The notes under the pieces were generated by a model. That model ran no database searches and was not told the origin of the DNA. It was given only the letters and a program-made list of their open reading frames with translations. Made by a program: the position numbers and the translations under genes. Shown in pieces: positions 45,825-55,141 of a stretch of DNA of 64,000 bases. The stretch is taken from NCBI RefSeq assembly GCF_030014915.1, contig NZ_JAGIXS010000001.1, forward strand, positions 558,001 to 622,000. The letters are read 5' to 3'. Every line of letters starts with the position of its first letter. Position 1 is the stretch's first letter. The DNA comes from Pelomonas sp. V22. GTDB lineage: Bacteria; Pseudomonadota; Gammaproteobacteria; Burkholderiales; Burkholderiaceae_C.

Positions 45825-46784
45825 TCAGGGCCCGACCAGGGTGCGCTGCACCCAGCCGCTGAAGTTGGCCGCATCAACGCGCACAAAGCCGTTCTTGGCC
45901 TCGCCGCTGGCCACCAGGTCGTCGTTCTTGCTCAGCGTGGCCACGACCTTGGAGTCGCGCGAAGCGTCGGCATAGACCTTGACGTTGGCGATCTTGGCAT
46001 GCAGGACCTGGCCGGCCTGCTGCGGTGCCTCGGCCTTTGTGGAGCCGGCGGCGTTCACGTCGCTGGAGGCGCTGCTGGTCTTGATCAGGCTGTCCTTGTC
46101 GCGGATCTCGACGACGATCTTGTTGTAGTTGTCGAGGAAGCTGGCCGCCACCACCTTGCCCTCGGGCGTGCTGGTGTAGCCGCCCATGCCGCCGACCACG
46201 CCGCCGCCATAGCCCCAGCTGCCGACCGAGAAATCGGTCTTGCTGGCCTTGCCTTCGGCGGCCGCCACCTGGATGCTGGAGCGCACATCGGCAATCATCA
46301 GGCTGGTGGAGGCTTCCTTGAACTTGAGGCCACCGGCAATGGCGCCGAGCACGCCGAGCTTGCCGCCCAGGAAGCCGCCGATGCCGCCGGTGGTCTTGGC
46401 ACCGACCTGCACATTCGGGGTCATCACGAAGTCGGCCGTCTGCATCTGACCCTTGCCGACGTTGGACTCCTGGCGCAGTTCGCCGCCCGCTGCCAGCGCG
46501 CGCTCCTGCTGGATATTGGCCATGGCCTGGCCGCGCTCGACCACGTCGAAGCAGCCGGACTTCTGGATCATCAGGCGCAAGAGCGCCGAGGGCGAGCCGA
46601 GGCCGTAGGACGAGATGTGCGCCCAGCCCTGCTGCGGCTCGACCACCGCGATCGCGCCCAGCTTCTTGGGGCAGGTTTCGACCTTGGACTCGTCCTCGGC
46701 ACGTGCGGCCGTGGGCAGCAGGGCCAGTTGCAACAGGCCGAGGGCTGCCAGCAGGGCCGAGGTCTTCTTGTTCAGGATGCTCAT
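45825..46784 (-). CDS. CsgG-like/SH3-domain exported protein, short paralogue
   Basis: 319 residues: signal peptide (1-29), CsgG-like core, and an SH3b domain that ends the protein at WVQRTLVGP. Over 286 aligned residues I count 29 differences from the downstream paralogue (about 90% identity), mostly conservative, so this is a recent tandem duplication or the pair is kept alike by gene conversion. The core resembles curli-secretion CsgG/HfaB proteins, but there is no lipobox and no curli subunit nearby. Function is unproven. ATG 46784 gives MSILNKKTSAL. Confidence 0.75.
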   Translation of the reverse strand: MSILNKKTSALLAALGLLQLALLPTAARAEDESKVETCPKKLGAIAVVEPQQGWAHISSYGLGSPSALLRLMIQKSGCFDVVERGQAMANIQQERALAAGGELRQESNVGKGQMQTADFVMTPNVQVGAKTTGGIGGFLGGKLGVLGAIAGGLKFKEASTSLMIADVRSSIQVAAAEGKASKTDFSVGSWGYGGGVVGGMGGYTSTPEGKVVAASFLDNYNKIVVEIRDKDSLIKTSSASSDVNAAGSTKAEAPQQAGQVLHAKIANVKVYADASRDSKVVATLSKNDDLVASGEAKNGFVRVDAANFSGWVQRTLVGP

Positions 46785-46883
46785 CGCAAGACTCCAAGAT
46801 TGCAAAGTGAGGGATCGCCCGGATTCTTGCGCCGCCCGGAAATCGGCGCCAGCCCCTGAAGCCGATATGCAGTTCAGGCCGAT

Positions 46884-49229
46884 TCAGGAGCCCGGCCGCA
46901 GTAGCAGGCGATGCCGCATCTCACCCGGCATGAAGGGCAAGGCCTGCCCTTGCAGCCAGGCCTCGTGGTCGGCCCGGTAGAAGGGCGACAGCGGATGGCC
47001 CGACTGGCCGCCTGGCACGGCGAGGATGCCCTGCTCCTCGCGGCCTGGCGACACCACCATGCGCTCGCTCTGGCCATGGCTGCCCACCTGCACGCGCGGC
47101 ATGTGGCGGTCGCCGCCCATGGGTGTGGCCGGCATGTCCAGCCAGGCCGCAAGCCAAGGCACGGCGCTGCTCAAGGGATGCTGGATGGCGGCACGGTTGT
47201 GCTGCCCCCAGCCGGCATCGGCGAGCGCGGGCGTTTTCTTCAGCACGGCGTTGCGGCTGTCCAGCACGGCCTGACGCAGGAACTCGTCCCAGGTCTTGAA
47301 GCCCTTGGGCAGGGCATCTTCACGGCGGGCCTGCAGCAGGGCCCAGCCGGGCGTCTCAGGCACCCACTTGAGGTCGCGCACGCGCAGCTGCTTCGCTTCC
47401 AGCTGGGCCGCCAGCGGCGCGAACAGCTGCTCCAGCACTCGATCACGGAAGGCGCGCACCAACGTGTAGCCCACGGCATCGGGCGCGGCCTCTGCGGCGC
47501 TGCTCTCGACGAAGCCGCGATACGCCCCCAGGTCATGCGCCGCCATGAACTCGGGCTTGAGCACCTGTTCCAGCAGCAGCTGGCGCCAGCGCTGCAGGAA
47601 GACGGCACGCCGGTCCAGCTGGATCGCATGCAGCGAGGCCTCTTCATGCTTGGGCGCAGCACGCAGGTCGTCGCGGATCTGCTGCCCGCGCGCGCCGAGG
47701 TCATAGCCGCCATTGCCGATGAGAGCCAGCATCTCGCCGCCGACCACGCGGGCATTGGCCGTCCACAAGAGCCCGTCAACCGGATCGAGCAGGCGCGGAT
47801 GCTGCTCGAAGCCGGCATAGCCCTGCCAACCCTGGCCGGCCACGCTCCAGTCCTGCGGCGTGTCGAGGTCGGGCAGGTGGCGCAGCGGCACGGCGCCGGC
47901 CAGGGTCCAGCCAATGCGGCCACTGGCATCGGCCACCAGCATGTTCTGGGCGGGCAGCCCGGCACCGACGGCGATCTTCATGGCCTCGTCGAGGCTGGCG
48001 GCGCGGCCCAGGTCCTGCACGCGGAAGTTCAGCGCCTGGGGGTCGTGGGCCACCCAGCGCAGCGCATAGCCTTCGAAGGGCGCGGCGAGCAAGGGACCCC
48101 ATTCGCTGTCTTTGAACTCCACCTCCACCGGCGCCCCACCGGCCACAGCAATGCGCTCGACGCGGCGCTGCAGCGGCTTCTCGCCCTGCGGCGTTTGGTA
48201 GTGGGTGCCAGCGGCATTCAGCTTCAAGGCCACCACATCGGCCCAGTCGGCCGTGGCATTGGTGAAGCCCCAGGCGATGTGGCCATTGCTGCCGGCCACG
48301 ATGGCCGGTGTGCCGGGCAGGCTGACGCCACTGACCCGCCACTCGCGGCCATCGCGCTTCCATTGCAGGCTGGCCTTGAACCAGGTGCCGGGCACGCGCA
48401 GGCCGAGGTGCATGTCGTCGGCGAGGATGGCGCCGCCATGGCGGCTGCGCGAGGCGGCAACGGCGAAGTTGTTGCTGCCGATGTCGCGGCTGTCGCGCAG
48501 CTCGCAATCGCTGCAGGCCGTGCTCAGCGCACGCCAGGGCCACGGGCTTGCGGGAATGGCCAGGGCCTGCACCGGGCTCGCATCCAGCGATGCCTGCCAG
48601 TCGGCGCTGTGCTGAGTCAGGAAGGCGTACCAGTCGGCACTGACGCTGGATTTCAGCAAGGCCATGGCCAGGTCGTCGCGCCCCTGGGCGCTCTGCAGGT
48701 CCAGGTACATGCCATAGACGGCCAGCAGCGAGTCGGGCGGCGGCCAGGGCAAGGGCGACTGGCGCAGCAGGCCGTATTCGAAGGGCCTCACCGTGAGGCG
48801 CTGCAGGCCTTCGTTGACGCCCTCGGCATAGACCTCGAGCAGGCGGCGCTGCTCGGCCGGCAGTCCGGCGAGGATGCGCTCGGCACGCTGGCGGAAGGCA
48901 TGCAGGCGCCGCCCCTGGTCCAGCGGCAAGGCCTTGGCGCCGACCAGGGCGGAGAGCTCGCCAGCGGCATTGCGCCGCATCAGGTCCATCTGGAAGAAGC
49001 GCTCCTGGCCATGCACGAAGCCGAGGCCGCGCACGGCATCGAGCTCGCTCTCGGCCTTGACCGTGAGGTAGCCGCGCTCGTCGCGCAGCAGTTCCACCGG
49101 TGCCTGGACGGCGCTGGTGGCCTCACCGTCCAGTTGCGCCAGACTGCCCCTCAGCCCCAGATACAAAGCCGCCGCCAGCAAGGCAATCAGCAGCAACAGA
49201 CCCCAAAGTACGCGGCGTATCCACAGCAT
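46884..49229 (-). CDS. Penicillin acylase family protein (Ntn-hydrolase)
   Basis: 781 residues. An N-terminal membrane anchor or signal (5-28), then an alpha chain containing the RDERGYLTVKA and GFVHGQERFFQMDLMRR motifs, and the predicted autocleavage site before S252 (DIGSNNFAVA), the N-terminal nucleophile of the beta chain. Members hydrolyse acyl-amides: penicillin, acyl-homoserine lactones or lipid amides. The substrate is unknown; AHL quorum quenching is one possibility. ATG 49229 is preferred to the TTG two codons upstream. It is 82 bases after the EamA gene. Confidence 0.9.
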   Translation of the reverse strand: MLWIRRVLWGLLLLIALLAAALYLGLRGSLAQLDGEATSAVQAPVELLRDERGYLTVKAESELDAVRGLGFVHGQERFFQMDLMRRNAAGELSALVGAKALPLDQGRRLHAFRQRAERILAGLPAEQRRLLEVYAEGVNEGLQRLTVRPFEYGLLRQSPLPWPPPDSLLAVYGMYLDLQSAQGRDDLAMALLKSSVSADWYAFLTQHSADWQASLDASPVQALAIPASPWPWRALSTACSDCELRDSRDIGSNNFAVAASRSRHGGAILADDMHLGLRVPGTWFKASLQWKRDGREWRVSGVSLPGTPAIVAGSNGHIAWGFTNATADWADVVALKLNAAGTHYQTPQGEKPLQRRVERIAVAGGAPVEVEFKDSEWGPLLAAPFEGYALRWVAHDPQALNFRVQDLGRAASLDEAMKIAVGAGLPAQNMLVADASGRIGWTLAGAVPLRHLPDLDTPQDWSVAGQGWQGYAGFEQHPRLLDPVDGLLWTANARVVGGEMLALIGNGGYDLGARGQQIRDDLRAAPKHEEASLHAIQLDRRAVFLQRWRQLLLEQVLKPEFMAAHDLGAYRGFVESSAAEAAPDAVGYTLVRAFRDRVLEQLFAPLAAQLEAKQLRVRDLKWVPETPGWALLQARREDALPKGFKTWDEFLRQAVLDSRNAVLKKTPALADAGWGQHNRAAIQHPLSSAVPWLAAWLDMPATPMGGDRHMPRVQVGSHGQSERMVVSPGREEQGILAVPGGQSGHPLSPFYRADHEAWLQGQALPFMPGEMRHRLLLRPGS

Positions 49230-49311
49230 CAGCAAGTCCCAACGATGACCTGCCAGGGATTCTCAGCCCGGCATGCAGCTCGCCGGGAGCCCCCATCCAC
49301 AGACTGTTGGA

Positions 49312-50226
49312 TCAGCGCCAACGCGTCAGCAGCCAGACGCCGCCCATCACCAGCACCGTGCCGGCCGCCACCCAGGGCGTGAAAGGCTCGCCGAGTATCA
49401 GCACGCCCATGAGGATGGTGGACATCGGGCCGATCATGCCGGTCTGCGCGGCCAGCGTGGCGCCTATGCGCTCGATGGCCATCATCACCATCAGCACAGG
49501 CGCGAAGGTGCAGGCTGTCGCATTGAGAAGGGACAGCCACAGCACAGTCGGCGCCACCTCCGCGAGGCTCGAGACCGGCCGCAACAGCAGGAACTGGGCA
49601 ATGCACAGCACGCAGGCCACCGAGGTGGCGAGGCCGGTGAGGCGCAGCGCGCCGAGCCGGCGCACCTCCTCACCGCTGTACATCAGGTAGAGCGCATAGC
49701 TGAGCGCGCTGCCGAACACCAGGGCCGCGCCCAGCATCACATCGCTGCCCTGCAGGTGCAGCTCCTGGCCGAACACCACCAGCACGCCGGCATAGCTGAT
49801 GGCCAGCGCCCACAGCTGGCGCGCCTGCACGCGCTTGCCAAGCAGGGCCCAGCTGAGGAAGAGCACCAGGGTCGGGTTGAGATAAAGGATCAGGCGCTCG
49901 AAGCTGGCGCTGATATAGGCGAGGCCCGCGAAGTCAAGGTAGCTCGCCAGGTAGTAGCCCGAGAAGCCTAGGCCCAGCAAGGCCAGCCAGTCACGCCGCG
50001 TGAGCGGCGGCTTGCCGCGCCCCGCCCACCAGGCCAGCAGCAGGAACATCGGCAGCGCAAACAGCATGCGCAGCATGATCAAGGTGACCGCATCGACGCC
50101 GTGGCGGTAGGCCAGCTTGACGATGATGGCCTTGCCCGAGAAGGCGATCGAGCCGGCACCCGCCAGCATCAACCCAGGGACAACGGAAGCAGCAGGACTG
50201 GAAGACGAAGAAGGCGAGCCGGGCAT
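49312..50226 (-). CDS. EamA/DMT family transporter
   Basis: 304 residues with about ten membrane helices in two EamA halves (SGKAIIVKLAYRHGV in the first). It follows the nitronate monooxygenase gene by 12 bases, so both are probably one transcript. The protein may export a metabolite of that pathway, but no substrate can be inferred. It is not closely similar to the EamA protein at 43490-44407. Confidence 0.88.
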   Translation of the reverse strand: MPGSPSSSSSPAASVVPGLMLAGAGSIAFSGKAIIVKLAYRHGVDAVTLIMLRMLFALPMFLLLAWWAGRGKPPLTRRDWLALLGLGFSGYYLASYLDFAGLAYISASFERLILYLNPTLVLFLSWALLGKRVQARQLWALAISYAGVLVVFGQELHLQGSDVMLGAALVFGSALSYALYLMYSGEEVRRLGALRLTGLATSVACVLCIAQFLLLRPVSSLAEVAPTVLWLSLLNATACTFAPVLMVMMAIERIGATLAAQTGMIGPMSTILMGVLILGEPFTPWVAAGTVLVMGGVWLLTRWR

Positions 50227-50238
50227 CGGCCCATTCTG

Positions 50239-51453
50239 TCAGAGGCCTTGTGCGGCCAAGGGCGCTTCCAACGGCGTGAGCAGCCGACTCATCAAGTCAC
50301 GAACGCTGCGCACTTGCTTGCCGAAGGGCAGGCTGCCCTGGCCGCGGAAGAACAGACCCTTGGCCGTGTCGCCGCGCAGCGCGGCGGCGAGCTGGTTGTC
50401 GATGCAGAACTGGCCCCAGTCCTTGAGGCCGTCGCGCAGGCCGCACTGGGCCAGGCAGTCGAAGGCCTTGGTGCAGCGGCTCTTCAGCTGGGCCACGGCC
50501 TGCAGCTTGGGCTCGGCCTTCAGGTAGGCGCGCAGCCAGGGCGTGGCCACGGCGCGGGCCGGCAAGCCGGCCACGCTGGTGAACTCGACCATGTTTTCAT
50601 CGCGGGCCTCGGCCAGCACGCGCTTGAAGGCCTCATCCGCGTCACACTCCAGCGTCACCGCGAACGGCGTACCCAGCTGCACGCCGGCTGCGCCGAGGGC
50701 CTGCAGCCGCGCGATGTCCTCGAAGCTGCGCACGCCGCCGGCAGCGATCAGGGGAATGTCCAGGCCCGCACGCTGGAAGAACTCGCGGCACTCGGGAATG
50801 ACGCGCTCGAAATCAAAGCGCGGGTCGTTCAGGTCGGCGATGCGGGCCGCGCCCAGGTGGCCGCCTGCGAGGCGCGGATGCTCGATCACGATGGCATCCG
50901 GCAGGCGCTTCTTGCGCTCCCATTTCTTGACGATCAGCTGCACGCCGCGCGCATCGCTGAGGATGGGAATGAGGGCGGTGTCCGGATGGTCTTGGGCCAG
51001 CTCGGGCAGGTCCAGCGGCAGGCCGGCGCCGACCACGATGGCGTCGATGCCGCACTCCAACGCCTTCCTGACCGAGGCCGCGTACTCGCTGACCGCGCGC
51101 ATGATGTTCAGCGCCACCAGGCCCCGACCTTCGCTGCGCTCGCGCGCACCGGCGATCTCGCGGCCCAGGGCCTCGATGTTGGCCTCGTTGATCACGCGCT
51201 TGGCTTCATCGCCATGGCAATGGCCTTCGGTGCGAGCCATCAGGTCGGGATGGTGGCGCCGCAGGTCCACCGAGCTCAAGGTGCCCATCGCGCCCAAGGC
51301 GGCCACGCTGCCCGCGAGCCGCTGGGCGCTCACTCCCACGCCCATGCCGCCCTGCACGATGGGCAGCAGGCGCCGGCCACGCAGGCTCAGCGCACGCAGG
51401 CCGCTGCGCTGCAGCAGCGAATCAAGATCGGCAGGAATGGAAGTGGCAGGCAT
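50239..51453 (-). CDS. Nitronate monooxygenase-type FMN oxidoreductase
   Basis: 404 residues of the NPD/2-nitropropane dioxygenase family, oxidising alkyl nitronates or acting as a related FMN enzyme. The TIM-barrel motifs are visible: LPIVQGGMGVGVS near the start, then IPLIAAGGVRSFEDIARL and GAAGVQLGTPFAVT for phosphate binding. A C-terminal extension (about 310-404) contains four cysteines (SRCTKAFDCLAQCG and FCIDN) that could hold a metal or disulfide. The start is either 51453 or ATG 51477, 8 codons upstream; neither has a ribosome site, and a stem of 10 bp spans both (51452-51477). Confidence 0.87.
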   Translation of the reverse strand: MPATSIPADLDSLLQRSGLRALSLRGRRLLPIVQGGMGVGVSAQRLAGSVAALGAMGTLSSVDLRRHHPDLMARTEGHCHGDEAKRVINEANIEALGREIAGARERSEGRGLVALNIMRAVSEYAASVRKALECGIDAIVVGAGLPLDLPELAQDHPDTALIPILSDARGVQLIVKKWERKKRLPDAIVIEHPRLAGGHLGAARIADLNDPRFDFERVIPECREFFQRAGLDIPLIAAGGVRSFEDIARLQALGAAGVQLGTPFAVTLECDADEAFKRVLAEARDENMVEFTSVAGLPARAVATPWLRAYLKAEPKLQAVAQLKSRCTKAFDCLAQCGLRDGLKDWGQFCIDNQLAAALRGDTAKGLFFRGQGSLPFGKQVRSVRDLMSRLLTPLEAPLAAQGL

Positions 51454-51503
51454 GGCGGCTTGGAGAAAAGCCGCCATGCTGACGGCGCGAGCGCGCGCCG
51501 TCC

Positions 51504-51517
51504 TTGATGTGCATCAG
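51504..51517. promoter_or_regulatory. FNR/Anr-like box upstream of the nitronate monooxygenase gene
   Basis: TTGAT-GTGC-ATCAG matches 9 of 10 fixed positions of the FNR/Anr/Dnr consensus TTGAT-N4-ATCAA. Its centre is about 57 bases before the 51453 start, allowing activation at -41.5 with a 16-base leader. An overlapping 8-bp inverted repeat (TGATGTGC / GCACATCA, 51505-51524) lies right after the preceding gene's stop; it lacks a T-run, so it is a poor terminator. Confidence 0.4.
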
Positions 51518-51524
51518 CACATCA

Positions 51525-52634
51525 TCAACGCCAAAATTTTCCGTCGGGGCCGATGATGGCGATGTCGGCGAAATCAAGGCCGCTGTGCTTCTTGCTGTTG
51601 AAGCTCAGCTCCAGGCCGCCGAGGTCGTAGCGCTGGATGCTCTCCAGCGACTTGACGAGGCCGATGCGGTTCAGGTCCTTGCCGGCGCGGCGCAGGCCTT
51701 CCACCAGCACCTTGGCCGAGGCAAAGCCTTCCAGGTGGGCCGCGCTCAGTTCACCAAGGCCGCGCGCCTTGGCCTGCTCCTGGGCCTGGCGCACCAGCTC
51801 GGTGGAGGCGGAGCGCTCGTTCGGGAACAGCTGGGTGACGATGACGCCCCGGCCCTGCTCCTTCAGCAGCTTCACGAAAGCCGGGCTCGCATTGTTGGAC
51901 AGGGTCACGACCTGAGCCATGGAGCCGGCATTGCGCAGCGCGGCCACAAAACCGGCGGCGGCATCGGCCTCGCAGACCAGCAGCACGGCCTGCATGTCGG
52001 CCTTGGCCAGTTGCTGCGCGAGGGCCTGGTAGGCCGCCGCATTCGGCGAGAACTTCAGGTGCGCACGCGGCCGCATGCCGGCAGCGCTCAGGCCACGCAG
52101 TGCTGCCTGGGCCGCGTCGTTGCCGAACTTGTCTTCGGACTGCAGCACGGTGAGGCTTTGCACGCCCATGTTGCGCAGATGGGCCACGGCCCGCTCGGCC
52201 TCGCGGTGGTAACCGGCGCGCACATTGAACACATAAGGATTGACCGGGTCATGCAGCAGCAAGGCGCCACTGGTGGGTGCCACCAGGGCCAGCTTGTGCT
52301 GGGCCAGCAGCGGCAGGATGGCCTCGTTCTGCGAGGTGCCACCGGTCATGAACAAGGCGAGCACGCCCTGGTCAATCAGGGTCTTGGCATTGGCGGCGCT
52401 GTTCTTGGGGTCGAACTTGTCGTCCAGCGTCAGCAGCTCGATCTTCTGGCCGCCCACGCCGCCGGTGGCATTGATCTGGTCGAAATAGAGCTTGGCGCCA
52501 TCGCGGTTCTGCTGCGCGATCAAGGCCGAGGGGCCGCTGAAATCAGCGGTCTGCCCGATCTTGATCTGCGCCTGGGCAGCGCTGCCCAGCAATGCCATCG
52601 CCACGGCGGACACCATCAGGCCCAGCTTCCTCAT
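51525..52634 (-). CDS. ABC transporter substrate-binding protein (LivK-like)
   Basis: 369 residues. A signal peptide (1-22, AQA cleavage) precedes a type I periplasmic-binding fold of the branched-chain amino acid family (IKIGQTADFSGPSA, NGG-type hinge ATGGVGGQKIELLTLDD, then LFMTGGTSQNEAILPLL). No permease or ATPase gene is adjacent, so it is an orphan; such proteins are numerous in Burkholderiales and often bind aromatic acids or amides. ATG 52634 gives MRKLGLMVSA; the in-frame extension upstream lacks signal features. Confidence 0.92.
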   Translation of the reverse strand: MRKLGLMVSAVAMALLGSAAQAQIKIGQTADFSGPSALIAQQNRDGAKLYFDQINATGGVGGQKIELLTLDDKFDPKNSAANAKTLIDQGVLALFMTGGTSQNEAILPLLAQHKLALVAPTSGALLLHDPVNPYVFNVRAGYHREAERAVAHLRNMGVQSLTVLQSEDKFGNDAAQAALRGLSAAGMRPRAHLKFSPNAAAYQALAQQLAKADMQAVLLVCEADAAAGFVAALRNAGSMAQVVTLSNNASPAFVKLLKEQGRGVIVTQLFPNERSASTELVRQAQEQAKARGLGELSAAHLEGFASAKVLVEGLRRAGKDLNRIGLVKSLESIQRYDLGGLELSFNSKKHSGLDFADIAIIGPDGKFWR

Positions 52635-52753
52635 CGCCCACCCCTCTTGTTGAAATGTGGCGCATTGTGGCGGGCGGGTCTCGCACGAACACCGGTGGAA
52701 TCCCGGTGCCGTTGCCGGCAAAACGTGAAGAAATTGCAGTGCCGAAAGAAAGT

Positions 52754-52783
52754 CGCCGCCCGTGGCCTGAACCAGGGGCGGCG
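52754..52783 (-). terminator. Terminator after the POT transporter gene
   Basis: Arms CGCCGCCC and GGGCGGCG (8 bp) with a 14-base loop, followed on the minus strand by ACTTTCTTT. It is 24 bases past the POT stop. The rest of 52635-52806 holds only the leader of the binding-protein gene. Confidence 0.6.
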
Positions 52784-52806
52784 GTGCTCATGAAGCTAGG
52801 CTCAGG

Positions 52807-54381
52807 TCAATGGATGCCGTGCATCTTGCGTTGCATCCACTTGTTCAACAGCATCATCACGAGGCCGGCGGCGATCGGGATGATGGTGAAGATCAGGAAG
52901 AAGGTCGACATCGAGTAGGCGTGGGCGATGTGCTCGATGTAGGAGCCCGTCATGCCGGCCAGGAAGTTGCCAATGAAGGTGTTCAGGAACCAGACGCCGA
53001 ACATCAGGCCCAGCAGGCGCGGCGGCGCCAGCTTGGAGATGTAGGACAGGCCCACCGGCGACAGGCACAGCTCGCCCATGGTGTGCAGCAGGTAGGCCAG
53101 GGTCAGCCAGATCATGCTGACCTGGGCCGTCTTGGCACCGTTCGGGATGCCGGCGGCGCCATAGGACAGGCAGGCGAAGCCAAGGCCCAGCATCACCAGG
53201 CCGAGGCCGAACTTGATCGGGCCGCTCGGGTTCCAGTACTTGCCCCAAAGCTTGGAGAACATCGGTGCCAGCACCACCAGGAACAGGCTGTTCAGGATGC
53301 CGAACCAGCTGGCCGGCACGCTGGAATCCTGGTTGGCGAACTCGCGGCTCAGCATCCAGACCGTCAGGTACCAGATGCCGCCAATGCAGCCGACCAGCAG
53401 CAGGTTCGAGAGCAGGTAGCGCTTGGCCGTGCCGAAGAACAGCTTGATCAGCAGCCAGGTCAGGATCAAGAGCGGGATGACGGTGATCAGCGTGTTGACG
53501 ATCTTGAAGGTTGTGCCGGTCGAGCCGGTGAGGCTGCGGTCGGTGAAGTCACGCGCGAAGATGGTCATCGAACCGCCGGCCTGCTCGAAGGCGAACCAGA
53601 AGAAGATGGTGAAGAAGGAGAAGGTGAAGATGGCCTTCAGGCGGTCCTTCACCACGTTGGCCGGCGCCTCTTCGACCACCGGCGCCTCTTCAGCCTTGGC
53701 TTGCGAGAGGCTGAGGCCGATCTTGCCGAAGATGCCCTGGCCAAAATAGAACTGCAGCGCGCCGAGGATCATGAAGACCGCAGCCAGGCCGAAGCCGTAA
53801 GACCAGGAGATCTTCTCGCCGATGTAGCCGCACAGCAGGATGCCGAAGAAGGCACCCGAGTTCACGCCCATGTAGAACAGCGTGTAGCCGCTGTCACGGC
53901 CACCTTCGTTGTCCTTGCCGTAGAGCTGGCCCACGATGGCCGAGATGTTCGGCTTGAACAGGCCGGTGCCCAGCACCACGAGGGAGAGGCCGAGGAAGAA
54001 GCTCGGCTTGCTCTCAAGAAACAGCGAAATGTGGCCGGCGGCGATCATCAGGCCGCCGATCACGATGGCGCGGCGCAGGCCCAGCACCTTGTCGGCCAGG
54101 TAGCCGCCGATGATGGGCGTGAGGTAGACCAGGCCCGTGTACCAGGCGTAGAGCTTGCCGGCTTCCTGGGTGGTCCAGCCCCAGCCGCCGTTCAGCGTGG
54201 TGGCGGTCAGGAACAGCACCAGCAGCGCGCGCATGCCGTAGTAGGAGAAGCGCTCCCACATTTCGGTGAAGAAGAGGACGAACAGTGCGTCGGGGTGTCC
54301 GAGGATGGTGTGCGGCGTGGCCGCGCTGCCGGCGCCAGACGCGGCGGCGCCCGGCTTCAGGATGGTGGTGGTCGAGCTCAA
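52807..54381 (-). CDS. POT/PTR family proton-dependent oligopeptide transporter
   Basis: 524 residues of the major facilitator superfamily with 12-14 membrane helices. The E-x-x-E-R-F proton-coupling motif is present (E40, E43, R44 in TEMWERFSYYGMR), as is the PTR2 signature region GLFKPNISAIVGQLY. It imports di- and tripeptides. The start is TTG at 54381, supported by a GAGG ribosome site 7 bases upstream; the next in-frame ATG is inside the first helix. The several peptidases in the window make peptide uptake a coherent theme. Confidence 0.95.
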   Translation of the reverse strand: MSSTTTILKPGAAASGAGSAATPHTILGHPDALFVLFFTEMWERFSYYGMRALLVLFLTATTLNGGWGWTTQEAGKLYAWYTGLVYLTPIIGGYLADKVLGLRRAIVIGGLMIAAGHISLFLESKPSFFLGLSLVVLGTGLFKPNISAIVGQLYGKDNEGGRDSGYTLFYMGVNSGAFFGILLCGYIGEKISWSYGFGLAAVFMILGALQFYFGQGIFGKIGLSLSQAKAEEAPVVEEAPANVVKDRLKAIFTFSFFTIFFWFAFEQAGGSMTIFARDFTDRSLTGSTGTTFKIVNTLITVIPLLILTWLLIKLFFGTAKRYLLSNLLLVGCIGGIWYLTVWMLSREFANQDSSVPASWFGILNSLFLVVLAPMFSKLWGKYWNPSGPIKFGLGLVMLGLGFACLSYGAAGIPNGAKTAQVSMIWLTLAYLLHTMGELCLSPVGLSYISKLAPPRLLGLMFGVWFLNTFIGNFLAGMTGSYIEHIAHAYSMSTFFLIFTIIPIAAGLVMMLLNKWMQRKMHGIH

Positions 54382-54539
54382 ATCTGAACCTCAGTAGAGG
54401 AAGACAAACTGCGAGGGCCGGGTGCTGATGGCACCGCCGCCTCGCTCGGGGGTCAAAAAACAACCGGGCCGGATTGTCGCCGCTGGTTACTCAGGGTTAC
54501 CCCGGGGCATTCCCCACCCCCGCCACCTGCCCTTCCCCC

Positions 54540-54926
54540 TCAACTGCGGGGCGGCTCCCACAACTCGATGCGATTGCCCTCGGGGTCCATCACCCAGCCG
54601 AACTTGCCGTATTCACTCTCGTCCACCTTGTCGTCCACCTGGCAGCCCTCAGCCCGCAGCGCGGCCAGCAGGCCCTGCAGGTCGGGCACACGGAAATTGA
54701 TCATGAAGGGCGAGTTGCTCGGCGCGAAGTACTTCGTGTCGCCGTCAAAGATGGTGAACAGCGTCATGCCGTCAGGCTCATGGCGCTCCGGCGTCTGCCA
54801 CATGAAGGCCGCGCCGCCCCAGGCAGCGATGTCCAGGCCCAGGTGCTTGCGGTACCAATCGCGCAGGCTGGCCGCGTCGCGCGCCTTGATGAAGATGCCG
54901 CCGATGCCGCTCACTCGTTCGCTCAT
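54540..54926 (-). CDS. VOC (glyoxalase/bleomycin-resistance) family protein
   Basis: 128 residues forming paired beta-alpha-beta-beta-beta modules (VSGIGGIFIKARDAASLRDW, MINFRVPDLQGLLAALRAEG, WVMDPEGNRIELWEPP). A candidate metal-ligand Glu lies in RIELWE. Substrate unknown. A GGAG site lies 7 bases before ATG 54926, which fixes this start over a longer in-frame extension. Confidence 0.9.
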   Translation of the reverse strand: MSERVSGIGGIFIKARDAASLRDWYRKHLGLDIAAWGGAAFMWQTPERHEPDGMTLFTIFDGDTKYFAPSNSPFMINFRVPDLQGLLAALRAEGCQVDDKVDESEYGKFGWVMDPEGNRIELWEPPRS

Positions 54927-55141
54927 GACCGTCTCCTGTGTTGAGTGCGGCAATTTTGCAACCACTCGGGCGCGGGGCCGTGAAGTCCGCACGCCTATCG
55001 CCATCGCGTGCGGTCAACGCCCCCAAGATCCTTACAAACCCGCCCTCGCTTGGCCGATGCTCCGACCTTGAATTCGTCAGACCCCGGCCGCGAGAGCCTT
55101 GGGGCGTGGTCGCCGGGGAGTCGTCGTATGGAGTTCGACCG

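Noticed and set aside
44414-46784. A curli secretion system
   Set aside because: Only CsgG-like cores are present; no curli subunits, CsgE or CsgF, and no lipobox in either protein.
46911-49382. An 823-codon open frame opposite the penicillin-acylase gene
   Set aside because: Antisense shadow with no recognisable motif; the sense strand carries the complete enzyme.
52810-54387. A 525-codon frame opposite the POT transporter gene
   Set aside because: Compositionally biased towards charged residues and Gln, no ribosome site, no family features.
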